From NCBI GenBank assembly GCA_000597885.1, contig CP004371.1:2372501-2436500 (forward strand): DNA of 64,000 nt, written 5' to 3'. Below the pieces are notes generated by a model. That model did no database searches. It saw nothing but the letters and a program-made list of their open reading frames with translations, and had not been told where the DNA came from. The stretch comes from Flammeovirgaceae bacterium 311. Lineage in GTDB: Bacteria > Bacteroidota > Bacteroidia > Cytophagales > Cyclobacteriaceae. Position numbers and translations under genes: made by a program. Positions 33,362-42,770 of this stretch are shown here, in pieces. How positions within the stretch are numbered: position 1 is the first letter of the stretch; the number at the start of each line of letters is the position of its first letter.

Positions 33362-34432
33362 CTACAAAGGAGTATCCATTGGGTCATCGCTGGGAGGGTT
33401 ATCCAGCAGAAAGCCGATAGGGTAAAGCGGCTCTATGGTATCGCAAATAACTTTAATAATTGCCAGCACAGGTATGGCCAGGATCATTCCGATTGCCCCC
33501 CACAGCATGCCCCCCAGGAATAATGCAATGATGGCAGCAAAAGGATTAAGACTCACCCTGCCACCTACCACATTAGGAGTAATAAAATTACCCTCCAGAA
33601 ACTGTACAGCCCAGAAAAGAATGGCTACCCCCAGCGGGTACCACAGTGAATCTTTGGTAACCAGCGCAAAAAGGATAGGCAGCAGGGAGCCCACTAAAAT
33701 GCCAATGTAGGGAATAATGGTAAGCACAGCTGCGAGCGCACCAAAGAAGATGGCATGCTGTATGCCCAGCAGCATCAGGCCAACCGAGTTAAGAACGGCT
33801 ATAATCAGTATTACCGTAATGAGCCCCACAATATAGCTTCTCACCACCATCTCTACCTTATGAAGGGTAGCACTTACTGTTTCGTGCAGCTCCGGCCTGA
33901 AACATTTGTAAATGAAGGCAACAAAAAACCTGCGGTAGTACAGCAGAAAAAAAAGGGTAATCAGGAAAAGGAAAAATGAAGTAAAGAAATCGGCTGTGGC
34001 AGAAAGGGTACCGGTAATGGCGGCAGTACTGTTTTTCAGGAAGCTGTTCAGGGAATTTTTCACATACCTGTTTTGCTCCTGCTGTGCTACGCCAAAGGTA
34101 TCTTCCATCCAGCTGTTCCCCTTATCGATAATCTCATTAAAACGGGCACCAATGGACTGCAGGTCCTGGGTAATACTGCCCACCTGGGAGGAAAAGTAAA
34201 AAGAAAGTCCTGTTAGCACTAGCAAAACCATCAGAATAGAAAGCACTGAACTAAGCCCGCGGGTGATCTTTATTCTTTCCATCCAGCCGCTTACAGGGTG
34301 CAGCAGCAGGGCAAAGATAAAGGCAGTTACTACCGGGCTCAAGATTGGCTTACCTACAATTAATACATAGCAGGTTAGTACCAGGCTCGCCAGAATGATA
34401 AAGTATTTAATATAGCCGGGAATGGTTCTCAT
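33362..34432 (-). CDS. AI-2E family transporter (PerM-like permease)
   Basis: 356 residues, about seven or eight membrane segments: two near the N-terminus (about 8-48 and 62-82), a soluble segment (about 85-150), then segments at about 155-180, 208-300 and a terminal one near 310-335. The block GMLWGAIGMILAIPVLAIIKVI is a family signature. The family includes Na+/H+ antiporters and candidate autoinducer-2 exporters; the name reflects the first studied member, and function here is unknown. ATG at 34432 gives the first membrane helix at once. It is a single gene between the aminotransferase and the small Rof-like gene. Confidence 0.92.
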   Translation of the reverse strand: MRTIPGYIKYFIILASLVLTCYVLIVGKPILSPVVTAFIFALLLHPVSGWMERIKITRGLSSVLSILMVLLVLTGLSFYFSSQVGSITQDLQSIGARFNEIIDKGNSWMEDTFGVAQQEQNRYVKNSLNSFLKNSTAAITGTLSATADFFTSFFLFLITLFFLLYYRRFFVAFIYKCFRPELHETVSATLHKVEMVVRSYIVGLITVILIIAVLNSVGLMLLGIQHAIFFGALAAVLTIIPYIGILVGSLLPILFALVTKDSLWYPLGVAILFWAVQFLEGNFITPNVVGGRVSLNPFAAIIALFLGGMLWGAIGMILAIPVLAIIKVICDTIEPLYPIGFLLDNPPSDDPMDTPL

Positions 34433-34568
34433 GGATATCAGCCTACAGGCGTACAGGTGGAATAAGTGAAAAATTATAGAATCCAGCGCTAAAATCCGCT
34501 GCCCAATTTAAAGGCTTTCTTCAAACGGCCTTTCAGTGAAGCTGTTTCTGCCATAGAAGATCTTGCCC

Positions 34569-35795
34569 TCAGGCAGGAACGGAAGATTGCTGCTGATACG
34601 ATTCCAGAAACCCGGATAGTTTGTTCATTGTTTTGCTGATCTCTTCTACAGCGGGCAGGTACACCACACGAAAGTGATCGGGCACCGGCCAGTTAAACCC
34701 ACTTCCCTGCACCAGGAGCACCTGCTGCTGCTCCAGAAAATCAAGGGCAAACTGCAGGTCGCTGCTAATTTTAAATTTCCTGATGTCTATTTTGGGAAAC
34801 ATGTAAAAAGCGCCCATGGGCTTGATGCAGCTGATGCCGGGAATAGCCGTAAGCATTTCATAGCACAAATCGCGCTGCTGGCGGAGCCTGCCCGTAGGCA
34901 GCACCAGCTCGTCCATAGACTGATGTCCCTTTAGGGCTACTTCTATGGCATATTGTGCGGGCACATTGCTGCACACCCGCAGGCTGGCCAGTATGTTCAG
35001 TCCTTTGATGTATTCGCCCGCAGCCTTTTTATTGCCGCTCACCAGCAACCAACCTGCCCGGTATCCTGCAGACAGGTAGTTTTTGGAAAGCCCGCTAAAG
35101 GTAACGACCAGGGCTGTTTCCGCAAAGCGGGCGGTGGGGTAATGCACGGCATCCTCATAGAGTATCTTATCATAGATCTCATCAGAAAATACCACCAGCT
35201 GATGCTCCTCTGCCAGCCGCACCAGCTGATGCAGTATTTCCGGTGGGTACACGGCTCCGGTAGGGTTGTTTGGGTTGATGAGTACAATGGCCCGTGTACG
35301 GGAGGTTATTTTACGCCTGATGTCGGCCAGATCGGGATACCAGCCGGAGGCCTCATCGCAGAGGTAATGCACAGTTTTACCTCCGGAAAAATTAACGGAA
35401 GCTGTCCAGAGCGGGTAATCAGGGGTGGGTACCAGCACCTCATCGCCCTCATTGAGCAGTGCCTGAATGGCAAAAAACACCAGCTCGCTTACGCCATTGC
35501 CAATCATAATGTCATTAGGCGCCACGCCCTCCACCCCTTTGCCGGTATAATAGTCTCTGATGGCTTCCCGGGCCGAAAGCAGGCCCCTGTAGTCCGCATA
35601 ACCCTGTGCTTTGGAAAGGTTTTCAACGATATGTGCTACAATATGCGGCGGCGCATTAAAACCAAAGGGAGCCGGGTTACCCAGGTTTAGTTTCAAAATC
35701 TGATGTCCCTGCGCTTCCAGCTCTTTTGCCTTTTCGTAAAGGGGGCCCTGTAGTTCGTAATGAACGCTGTCTAACCGGGTATTGCGTTGTATCAT
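34569..35795 (-). CDS. alaA: Alanine-type class I/II aminotransferase (AlaA-like)
   Basis: 408 residues. PLP-dependent fold type I enzyme with the schiff-base lysine in SGLSKNY, preceded by the VVFSDEIYDK block that holds the pyridoxal hydroxyl contact, and the INPNNPTG segment. AlaA-type glutamate-pyruvate aminotransferases share the opening TRLDSVHYELQGPLYEKAKELE and the SNVPAQYAIEVALKG stretch. The enzyme would convert pyruvate and glutamate to alanine and 2-oxoglutarate in the cytoplasm. A strong terminator lies upstream for the neighbouring hydrolase gene, so transcription starts afresh at this gene. The exact amino donor is inferred from the family. Confidence 0.9.
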   Translation of the reverse strand: MIQRNTRLDSVHYELQGPLYEKAKELEAQGHQILKLNLGNPAPFGFNAPPHIVAHIVENLSKAQGYADYRGLLSAREAIRDYYTGKGVEGVAPNDIMIGNGVSELVFFAIQALLNEGDEVLVPTPDYPLWTASVNFSGGKTVHYLCDEASGWYPDLADIRRKITSRTRAIVLINPNNPTGAVYPPEILHQLVRLAEEHQLVVFSDEIYDKILYEDAVHYPTARFAETALVVTFSGLSKNYLSAGYRAGWLLVSGNKKAAGEYIKGLNILASLRVCSNVPAQYAIEVALKGHQSMDELVLPTGRLRQQRDLCYEMLTAIPGISCIKPMGAFYMFPKIDIRKFKISSDLQFALDFLEQQQVLLVQGSGFNWPVPDHFRVVYLPAVEEISKTMNKLSGFLESYQQQSSVPA

Positions 35796-35861
35796 GCAGC
35801 TCTATTTTTGTAAAAATACAGCTTTTTAGCAGCTGACAGCAAGCTGCACCAGAAAACAAAA

Positions 35862-35903
35862 AAGCTGATGCAGGCCTACATGTATGTCAGCCTGCATCAG
35901 CTT
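35862..35903 (-). terminator. Rho-independent terminator of the serine hydrolase gene
   Basis: A 14-bp stem (AAGCTGATGCAGGC with its complement) with a 14-nt loop; on the minus strand it continues into TTTTTTGTTTT. It lies between the hydrolase stop and the aminotransferase start. Confidence 0.9.
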
Positions 35904-35959
35904 CTGTTGAAGAAAATTCAAAAAAATAGATCAGTTGCTGTTACTTCAGCGGTTCATGT

Positions 35960-37057
35960 CTACAAATGCTCCGGAAGTACAGGCTTTTCAATGCCATCAA
36001 TGTAGTAACTGGCCAGGGTAAACGCCAGGTAGGGAGGAAAACCACGCTGGTTGGTAAGGATAATGAAAGTAAGCTGCTGCTTGTCAAAGCGCACAAAGTC
36101 CGACAGGGCTGGTCCGCCACTATGCCCGGAAACTTTGTGCCCCTGGAAATCCTGTGCAATAAAGCCAATGCCAAAAGATCCAAACCCCTCCCCTTTCAGG
36201 GCCACCGGTGTTAGCAGCAGCTGTTGTGTTTCTGGTTTCAAGAACTTACCCTCATCAAGCACCTGGGCAATTTTGGCCATATCTTCAATAGAGGTGTAAA
36301 TACCGCCTGCCGAATAACCAGTCCTGGTAAACTGCATATCGCTCACCACATAACTCCCATCCTGGTAGGCATATACGGCTGCTTCTTTTGGTATAACCTC
36401 ATGTGTTCTGATACCATTATCATCGTTGTTATTCACATAGGTATGCTGCATGCCCAGGGGCTTGAGCACATACTGCGCCAGTACCTCAAAAAAAGGCTTT
36501 CCGGTTTGCTTTTCAATTAGGTACTGCAGTATCCAGTAATCGGAGCTCACATAAAAAGAACGGGTGCCCGGCTCATGGGTCATCTCCTGCTTTTTAGCCA
36601 GCTCAAGGGCTTCTTTTGTGGTGGTGGCCTTGTTAAAGTCTGCCATGCCTATTCCCGACTGATGGGAGGCCAGCTGCTTGACGGTGATGCCATGCCAGGA
36701 TGCGGGAATGCTGTCCAGCAACTCCTCCAGCTTTTGCTCCGGAAGTAGAATCTTTTCTTCAAACAGCCTGCCCAGGAGCAAAGCGGTAAAGAGCTTGGAG
36801 CAGGAGGCGGTTTGAAATGCTGTTTCGCGATCAACCGGTGCATTCCAGGACAGGTTGGCTTTGCCATACTGGCCCTGGTGAATAATCTTACCCCCTTTTA
36901 CCACGGCAAAGGCAAGTCCGGGAATGTGGTGTTTGGCCATGGCCTCCTGCAGAAACTTTTCGGTTTCCTTTTTTGGATCGGGAGTTTGCTGAGCAGCTAC
37001 AAGTAGCGGAAGGCTCAATATGTAGCCGATCAATACGGAGATTAATAATTGTTTCAT
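35960..37057 (-). CDS. Secreted serine hydrolase, beta-lactamase/EstB-like
   Basis: 365 residues from the ATG at 37057 (MKQLLISVLIGYILSLPLLVAAQ); the longer frame adds 17 unnatural residues. A signal peptide ends near residue 22. The active-site SxxK is Ser85-Cys-Ser-Lys88 (TASCSK). The second motif, usually YxN, is YVS here (FYVSSDYWIL), so the asparagine is replaced. The third motif is HSGG (KVSGHSGG). This is the class C/DD-peptidase/esterase superfamily; members act as peptidases, esterases or lactamases. The altered YxN makes a classic lactamase less likely. It has its own terminator. No operon partner is seen. Confidence 0.88.
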   Translation of the reverse strand: MKQLLISVLIGYILSLPLLVAAQQTPDPKKETEKFLQEAMAKHHIPGLAFAVVKGGKIIHQGQYGKANLSWNAPVDRETAFQTASCSKLFTALLLGRLFEEKILLPEQKLEELLDSIPASWHGITVKQLASHQSGIGMADFNKATTTKEALELAKKQEMTHEPGTRSFYVSSDYWILQYLIEKQTGKPFFEVLAQYVLKPLGMQHTYVNNNDDNGIRTHEVIPKEAAVYAYQDGSYVVSDMQFTRTGYSAGGIYTSIEDMAKIAQVLDEGKFLKPETQQLLLTPVALKGEGFGSFGIGFIAQDFQGHKVSGHSGGPALSDFVRFDKQQLTFIILTNQRGFPPYLAFTLASYYIDGIEKPVLPEHL

Positions 37058-37259
37058 TGGGTTAAGGATAATGTTGCTGATGTAGAATTTGATAAATGTA
37101 CTATGCAAAGATCCGGTCGATCCAGACCTTAATCAATCGCATGTAGAGGTGAAATTGGGGTATGCATATGGAGCCGACATCCCATAAACAGGTGATTTTA
37201 GGGGTACCGCATTTATTATTCACCAACTCCTTAGTACCTTCAGTGTATTAATCGCTGGT

Positions 37260-40085
37260 ATGACTGCAAAGCCTTTTATTCCCCTGCTGCTGTGGCTGAT
37301 GGTGCTGGTCGGCGGGCTATGTTATGGTACACCGCTGCAGTCGCCAAAGCCTGCACACATTTACCTGCACCTCGACCAGGAAGATGAGCTGGCCAGCAAT
37401 CATGTGCTCGCAATTTTACAGGACTATAAAGGCTTTCTCTGGTTTGGCACCAATAACGGTCTGCAGCGTTACGATGGCAGGCAATTCATCCACTTTCGCC
37501 ATGACCCCCGCAACCAGAACAGCCTTGCATCAGATATCGTCAGTACTCTGTACCAGGATAAAAAGGGAAACATATGGATAGCCGCTGCTAATACTGTTAC
37601 ACGCTTCAATCCGGCCAGCAACAATTTCACACGAATCAGGCTTCCGGAGCAAAGCCAGGCAGTGCTCTCGGGGGGCTTCTATTTTGCAGAAGATGGAGAG
37701 CAAAATGTATGGCTAGTTTCTGCTAGGGACCAGGGAGCCTTTTTATTCAAGCCCGATCAGGCTGCTTTTATAGCGGTTGCCGATCCTCCTCCCTTCCGGA
37801 AACAGAACAATACCTACGAACCGCTGCTGCAAGACTGGCAAAGCAACGAAACCTACGCTTACTTGAAAGATAGCCGGGGCATTGTCTGGGCAGGAAGCGA
37901 AAAACTACTGGCGCTCTATCCGGGCGCTGCCGGCTTCACCCCCATTCCCGAGCTTAAAGCCTCACGCTACGGCATTGAATACAACCGCATTTTCTGCCTG
38001 GCCGAAGACCGCGAAAAAACCATCTGGATTGGCACCGACAATGGTGTTTATTACTTTAATCCTGATAAGCAGCACTTTTTTACAGCTCCTGTCCCCGGCT
38101 TTACCCCTGGCGATGCTGCGCCCCTGCTTCCTACAGATTTTCTTCAGACTCAAAATGGAGAAATATGGGTGAGCACGCTGAACAGGGGAATTCTCACATA
38201 CGATAGCCAGTTAAGGCCTCTTCAGCAGCTGACCGTGGGTAATCCCCAGCAAGCGGGCGCTTTGCAGCTATGGTGCCTGGCACAGGATCAGCAGGGCAAC
38301 ATCTGGGCCGGCAGCCAGGCAGGAACCTTACTAAAAATAGATACTAGTGGCCGCACCATCTACCGCCACCCCGGCCTGCTGGCAGGGCAGACCATTACCA
38401 AAGCAGCCGCCGATGCCAGCGGAAAACTCTGGCTGGGCACCGACCAGGGGCAGCTGTTCAGCTTTGACCCCATTACCGAAACCCTCCAAAATGTAGCGCT
38501 GGGAGATGCTTCCGGCAGTACCGGCCGTATTATCCGTATACTTCCCGAACGGGCAGATGATCTGTGGGTGGCAACATCCAGGGGCGGAGTTTTCAAAATC
38601 CATAAGAAAACACTTGCCCTTACCCAACACTACAGCACCAGCTCCAGCCCATTTGCTCTGCTTAGCAACGAGCTGGGCGATATGCAGTGGGCAGACAGCA
38701 GCAGCCTGCTTGTTTCAAGCATTGCAGGTTTGCACCTGCTGGATATCTCTCAGGAAACCGGTAAGATCTTCACCACGGCAGATGGCTTGCCTGCCAATGC
38801 CATCATTAATGTAGTAGGGGCAGGCGATGGAGAGTTTTTTGTGACGCCACAAAATGGTTTAAGCCGATGGAACATCAACACAGGTCGCCTTACCACCTTT
38901 GGCGCCAGGGACGGCCTTGCCAATGATCCATTCGGTTTCAGTGCCTCCCACCGCCTCCTCGATGGCAGAATTCTGATCGGCAGCATGAATGGGATTCTGT
39001 ATTTTCATCCCGACAGCCTAAGCAAAGCACAGCCACCTGCCGATGTGCTCATCACCGGCCTTAGTGTTTATGGCAAGCCCATTAAGCTCGATTCTGCCCT
39101 GGCCCAGAACGGAGAAATCCTCCTGCACCACAGGCAAAACTTTTTCACCATTGAGTATGCATCGCTTAATTACTACGACGACAGCCGCGTCAGCTATTAC
39201 TACCAGCTGGAAGGGGTAGACAGGGACTGGATAGCCGCCGGACCAAACAGATCGGCTAACTACACCAACATCGAAAGCGGCAAATATCGCTTTAAAGTAA
39301 AAGCAGAAAGAGACAATGGCGCCAGCACCATACACGAGGCAAGCCTGGCCATTCGGATTGATCAGCCTTTCTGGAAAAGCTGGTGGTTCAGGGCACTGCT
39401 GGTGCTCCTGGCAGCCGGACTGTGTTTAGTGCTCTACAGAATTCGTATCGCCAAGTTACTGGCTTTACAAAATATGCGTAGCCAGATCTCGCGCGATCTG
39501 CACGACGACATGGGATCCACCCTTAGCACCATTAATATACTATCGGCCATGGTGCAGCAACAGATACGCAAAGATCCCGTGCAGGCGCAGGCACAGCTGG
39601 AGAAAATCAGTGACTACTCCCAGCGCATGATGGAATCTATGGACGATATTGTGTGGGCCATTAACCCCCTGAATGATGCTGCACAAAACCTGGTAGCCCG
39701 TATGCGCGTGTTTTGCTCTGAGACACTGGAGCCCAGGGGTATCAGCTTTAGCTTTACGCTTGATGAAAAGGTTGCTGCGCTCCGACTGCCGCTGGCTGTA
39801 AAGCATAATTGCTTTATGATCTTTAAGGAAGCCGTGAACAATGCTGCAAAATATGCCCAGTGCCAGTCGGTACAGATTAGCTTTACGGTTCAGAAAAAAC
39901 AGCTGCTCCTGGTGATTAGCGATAACGGCAGGGGCTTTAGTACTAACCAGCCCCGGGAGGGTAATGGCCTGCTCAACATGCAGGCACGTGCCACGGCCAT
40001 ACATGGAGAGTTGGAGATTGTTTCCGAAAGCGGCAGCGGCATCACCATAAACCTAAAGGCTCCCTTAGTTCAGCAGAAAGCTTAA
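37260..40085 (+). CDS. Two-component sensor kinase with Reg_prop beta-propeller, Y_Y_Y and HisKA_3 domains
   Basis: 941 residues. A signal peptide is at 1 to about 23. The periplasmic part is built of Reg_prop repeats (WFGTNNGLQRYDG, WIAAANTVTRF, WIGTDNGVYYF, WAGSQAGTL, WLGTDQGQLF), about fourteen blades over 45-580, followed by a Y_Y_Y domain (about 600-690). A membrane segment is at about 702-724. The cytoplasmic kinase has the H-box RDLHDDMGS with His748 and an HATPase_c domain (about 855-935, EAVNNAAKYAQ, DNGRGF, EGNGLLNM). It is a classical sensor of the type found in hybrid two-component systems, but without receiver or AraC domain; the receiver is the separate gene 31 bp downstream. 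The ligand is probably a sugar or glycan fragment, by family. Confidence 0.94.
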   Translation: MTAKPFIPLLLWLMVLVGGLCYGTPLQSPKPAHIYLHLDQEDELASNHVLAILQDYKGFLWFGTNNGLQRYDGRQFIHFRHDPRNQNSLASDIVSTLYQDKKGNIWIAAANTVTRFNPASNNFTRIRLPEQSQAVLSGGFYFAEDGEQNVWLVSARDQGAFLFKPDQAAFIAVADPPPFRKQNNTYEPLLQDWQSNETYAYLKDSRGIVWAGSEKLLALYPGAAGFTPIPELKASRYGIEYNRIFCLAEDREKTIWIGTDNGVYYFNPDKQHFFTAPVPGFTPGDAAPLLPTDFLQTQNGEIWVSTLNRGILTYDSQLRPLQQLTVGNPQQAGALQLWCLAQDQQGNIWAGSQAGTLLKIDTSGRTIYRHPGLLAGQTITKAAADASGKLWLGTDQGQLFSFDPITETLQNVALGDASGSTGRIIRILPERADDLWVATSRGGVFKIHKKTLALTQHYSTSSSPFALLSNELGDMQWADSSSLLVSSIAGLHLLDISQETGKIFTTADGLPANAIINVVGAGDGEFFVTPQNGLSRWNINTGRLTTFGARDGLANDPFGFSASHRLLDGRILIGSMNGILYFHPDSLSKAQPPADVLITGLSVYGKPIKLDSALAQNGEILLHHRQNFFTIEYASLNYYDDSRVSYYYQLEGVDRDWIAAGPNRSANYTNIESGKYRFKVKAERDNGASTIHEASLAIRIDQPFWKSWWFRALLVLLAAGLCLVLYRIRIAKLLALQNMRSQISRDLHDDMGSTLSTINILSAMVQQQIRKDPVQAQAQLEKISDYSQRMMESMDDIVWAINPLNDAAQNLVARMRVFCSETLEPRGISFSFTLDEKVAALRLPLAVKHNCFMIFKEAVNNAAKYAQCQSVQISFTVQKKQLLLVISDNGRGFSTNQPREGNGLLNMQARATAIHGELEIVSESGSGITINLKAPLVQQKA

Positions 40086-40116
40086 GCCAAATCCATTTTA
40101 CCATTAATACAATCCT

Positions 40117-40752
40117 ATGATCAAAGTACTAATTTACGACGATAACAAGCCCCTGCGGGAAGGACTTAGTATGCTGATCAGCGGTTCTGATGGCTTTGTG
40201 GTAGCAGGCACCTACCCCAACTGCAACCAGGTGGCAGAGGAGGTAAGCCTTCATCAACCCGATGTAGTACTGATGGACATAAACATGCCTGGTATCGGTG
40301 GCCTGGCCGGGCTTCAGCTGATTAAGAACAGGTTCCCGGGGGTAAAAGTGGTGATGCTAACTGTTTTCGATGATAACCAGACCGTATTCGATGCCATGAA
40401 GGCCGGTGCCGATGGCTATTTACTGAAGAAGACCCCACCCGCCAAGCTACTGGAATACCTACAGGATGTTTACGGAGGTGGCGCTGCCATGAGCGCATCT
40501 GTGGCCCGCCAGGTACTGCAGCTGTTTGCCCACCCGCCCGTGGCACAACAGATTACTGATTATCAATTGAGTGAGCGTGAAAAACAGGTGCTGCAGTGGC
40601 TGGTAAACGGCTACAGCTATAAGCTGATTGCTGCCGAACTACACATTTCGCTGGAGACTGTACGCTCCCATATCAAGAAGATCTACGAAAAACTCCAGGT
40701 CCATTCCAAAACGGAAGCGGTTACGAAAGCATTTAAGAACAAACTGGTTTAG
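40117..40752 (+). CDS. NarL/FixJ-type response regulator
   Basis: 211 residues. The receiver domain (about 1-118) has acidic pocket Asp8/Asp9, phospho-acceptor Asp54 (VLMDINMPG), Thr82 and Lys104 (YLLKKT). A LuxR-type helix-turn-helix output is at about 148-208 (LSEREKQVLQWLVNGYSYKLIAAELHISLETVRSHIKKIYEKL). It starts 31 bp after the sensor gene stop, and the HisKA_3 kinase class normally pairs with NarL-type regulators, so the two form a system. Its target genes are not evident from the neighbours: the next gene converges. Confidence 0.96.
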   Translation: MIKVLIYDDNKPLREGLSMLISGSDGFVVAGTYPNCNQVAEEVSLHQPDVVLMDINMPGIGGLAGLQLIKNRFPGVKVVMLTVFDDNQTVFDAMKAGADGYLLKKTPPAKLLEYLQDVYGGGAAMSASVARQVLQLFAHPPVAQQITDYQLSEREKQVLQWLVNGYSYKLIAAELHISLETVRSHIKKIYEKLQVHSKTEAVTKAFKNKLV

Positions 40753-40784
40753 CGCTTCTGTGTCAAAGAGCTGAGATGCGTCTA

Positions 40785-42479
40785 TTAAAAACCCGCTGCA
40801 GCATCGTCTCCCCGGGGGTCGGCACCTCCCTCCAGCCTGCCATCGGGCAGCACCAGTATGCCAGCCGCCCTGCCGATGCCGCCGCTGGTTTTAGGGGCTA
40901 TTTTATGGCCTCTTACCCAAAGCTTAAGACCGGTGCCAGGCCCCAGCGCCCCCCACTCGGAAAGTATCCAGTCGGGTTTCCACTGATGGTGAAATCTGCC
41001 CGCATTCACGGCGCCCTGCATGGAAAAATTATGGTGGATTATATTGCTGATGATCTGGTAAACGGTGGTAATAATGGTGGAGCCCCCCATGCTGCCTACC
41101 ACCATGTACAGCGCTCCCCCTTTTTCCAGGATGGTGGGTGTCATAGAGCTAAGCATACGTTTACCCGGCTCTATGGCATTGGCTTCGCCACCAATCACCC
41201 TGTAACTATTCGGATGGCCTGGTTTTACACTAAAATCATCCATTTCATTGTTCAGCAAAAAGCCCGAACCGGCCACAAATACCTTGGAGCCAAAGCTGCT
41301 GTTGAGGGTGGTGGTAACAGAAACGGCATTACCCATTGCATCTACAATTGAGTAGTGGGTGGTGTTGGGACTTTCGTAGGCCATCGGCTCCCCTGCAGCA
41401 ACAGCATCACTGTCGGTAGCCCTGTCCAGATCAATATCAGCCATACGCTGCAGGATATAGGCACTATCCAGCAGGCCTTCCACAGGTACCTCCCAGTAAT
41501 CCGGGTCGCCCAGGTGCTCCGCGCGGTCGGCATACACCCGCCGCTCGGCCTCAATCATGAGGTGGGCCGACTGGGCACTGTTCCAGCCCCACTCCTGCAG
41601 TGGATATTCCTGTGTTACGGTGAGCAGCTGGATCAGGGCAATACCACCGCTGGAGGGTGGCGGCATGGAGATAATCCTGTAGGGGCCAATGTTTGCCGTG
41701 AGCGGGTCGCGCCAGACGGAGCTGTATTGCTGCAGGTCTTCTTTGCTGATGATGCCGCCTCCACGTTTCATTTCGGCCACAATGTTATTGGCAGTAGGGC
41801 CCTCATAAAACCCGGCGCGGCCGCGGTCGCGGATCAGGCGCAGGGCGGCTGCCAGGTCCTGGATGCGGAGCGAGTCTCCTTCCTGCCAGTTGTCTTTTAG
41901 GATGAAATTTGGCCTTAGGGTATTGTAGCGGAGAAAATCCTTCTGCTGCTCATTCAGCTTTTTTGCTTCTTTCTCTGTGAGGGGAAAGCCTTTCGCAGCC
42001 AGGGATACAGCAGGCTGCACCAGCGCTGCCCAGGGCATGCTGCCATACTTTTCGTGCGCCTGCACCATACCATCTACCGTACCGGGAACACCGGCAGCCA
42101 GGTGGCCTTTCAGGCTTAAGTCTTCTATAACTTCTCCCGCTTCATCGAGGTACATATCTGCATGGGCTGCACCCGGCGCTGCCTCCCGGTAATCCAGGGC
42201 ATCAATGCTGCCATCATGCTGGCGCAACACCAGAAAGCCCCCGCCACCGATATTGCCTGCATCGGGATAGACCACAGCCAGGGCAAACTGCACGGCAATG
42301 GCCGCATCTATGGCATTACCACCCTGTTTTAAAATATCGACCCCAACCGCCGAAGCCAGCGGATGGGCAGTTACCACCATGGCCTGCTCTGTAATCAGGC
42401 CTGTTTCTTCAACATCTCTGTCTGCACAGCTTACATATAAAAAAAATATAAACAGTATTAGTACACTTCTCGTCATCAA
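40785..42479 (-). CDS. ggt: Gamma-glutamyltransferase (lipoprotein or secreted)
   Basis: 564 residues. The N-terminal nucleophile hydrolase is autoprocessed before the catalytic Thr; the conserved cleavage block NTTHYSIVD places it at Thr373, with the small subunit following (SVTTTLN, then GSGFLLNNEMDDF and GSMGGSTI). The large subunit has the family's GGNAIDAAIAVQFALAVVYP and GGGGFLV blocks. The opening LFIFFLYVSC suggests a lipobox (Cys18), so a membrane-tethered periplasmic form is possible. The enzyme transfers or hydrolyses the gamma-glutamyl group of glutathione and related peptides. It ends 33 bp from the converging response regulator gene and has no operon partner. Confidence 0.93.
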   Translation of the reverse strand: MMTRSVLILFIFFLYVSCADRDVEETGLITEQAMVVTAHPLASAVGVDILKQGGNAIDAAIAVQFALAVVYPDAGNIGGGGFLVLRQHDGSIDALDYREAAPGAAHADMYLDEAGEVIEDLSLKGHLAAGVPGTVDGMVQAHEKYGSMPWAALVQPAVSLAAKGFPLTEKEAKKLNEQQKDFLRYNTLRPNFILKDNWQEGDSLRIQDLAAALRLIRDRGRAGFYEGPTANNIVAEMKRGGGIISKEDLQQYSSVWRDPLTANIGPYRIISMPPPSSGGIALIQLLTVTQEYPLQEWGWNSAQSAHLMIEAERRVYADRAEHLGDPDYWEVPVEGLLDSAYILQRMADIDLDRATDSDAVAAGEPMAYESPNTTHYSIVDAMGNAVSVTTTLNSSFGSKVFVAGSGFLLNNEMDDFSVKPGHPNSYRVIGGEANAIEPGKRMLSSMTPTILEKGGALYMVVGSMGGSTIITTVYQIISNIIHHNFSMQGAVNAGRFHHQWKPDWILSEWGALGPGTGLKLWVRGHKIAPKTSGGIGRAAGILVLPDGRLEGGADPRGDDAAAGF

Positions 42480-42720
42480 TAACCCTTCTTGACTTTTTTA
42501 AAATAGATTTCAGTCACCATATACCTAACTAGCATTCAGCTCCTAAGGTTAGCTTCTTATCATTTTCAGATAGCTGTTCAAAAGGCACATCATGGGGTAG
42601 TAAGTCCTGATTCTATTGTTAATTATACTGTAGCCCTTTGTCATGTGATAGCAAAAAAATTTATTAAATGTCTTTCAAGGCTGATCAAGCACTACATCAT
42701 TAAACTAAGGTACATACAGC

Positions 42721-42747
42721 AAAAACCCCGATGCAGTGCACCGGGGC
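42721..42747 (-). terminator. Stem-loop terminator after GHMP kinase/UDPGP gene
   Basis: CCCCG pairs with CGGGG around an 11-nt loop; on the minus strand it is followed by a T run (TTTTTG). It lies 24 bp past the stop of the 42771-46106 gene. Confidence 0.7.
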
Positions 42748-42770
42748 TGTTATGAATCTAAAAATCTCAA

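Noticed and set aside
40776-41351. Plus-strand frame of 191 codons antisense to the gamma-glutamyltransferase gene
   Set aside because: The minus strand encodes the conserved small subunit of the enzyme, and the plus-strand frame is low-quality.
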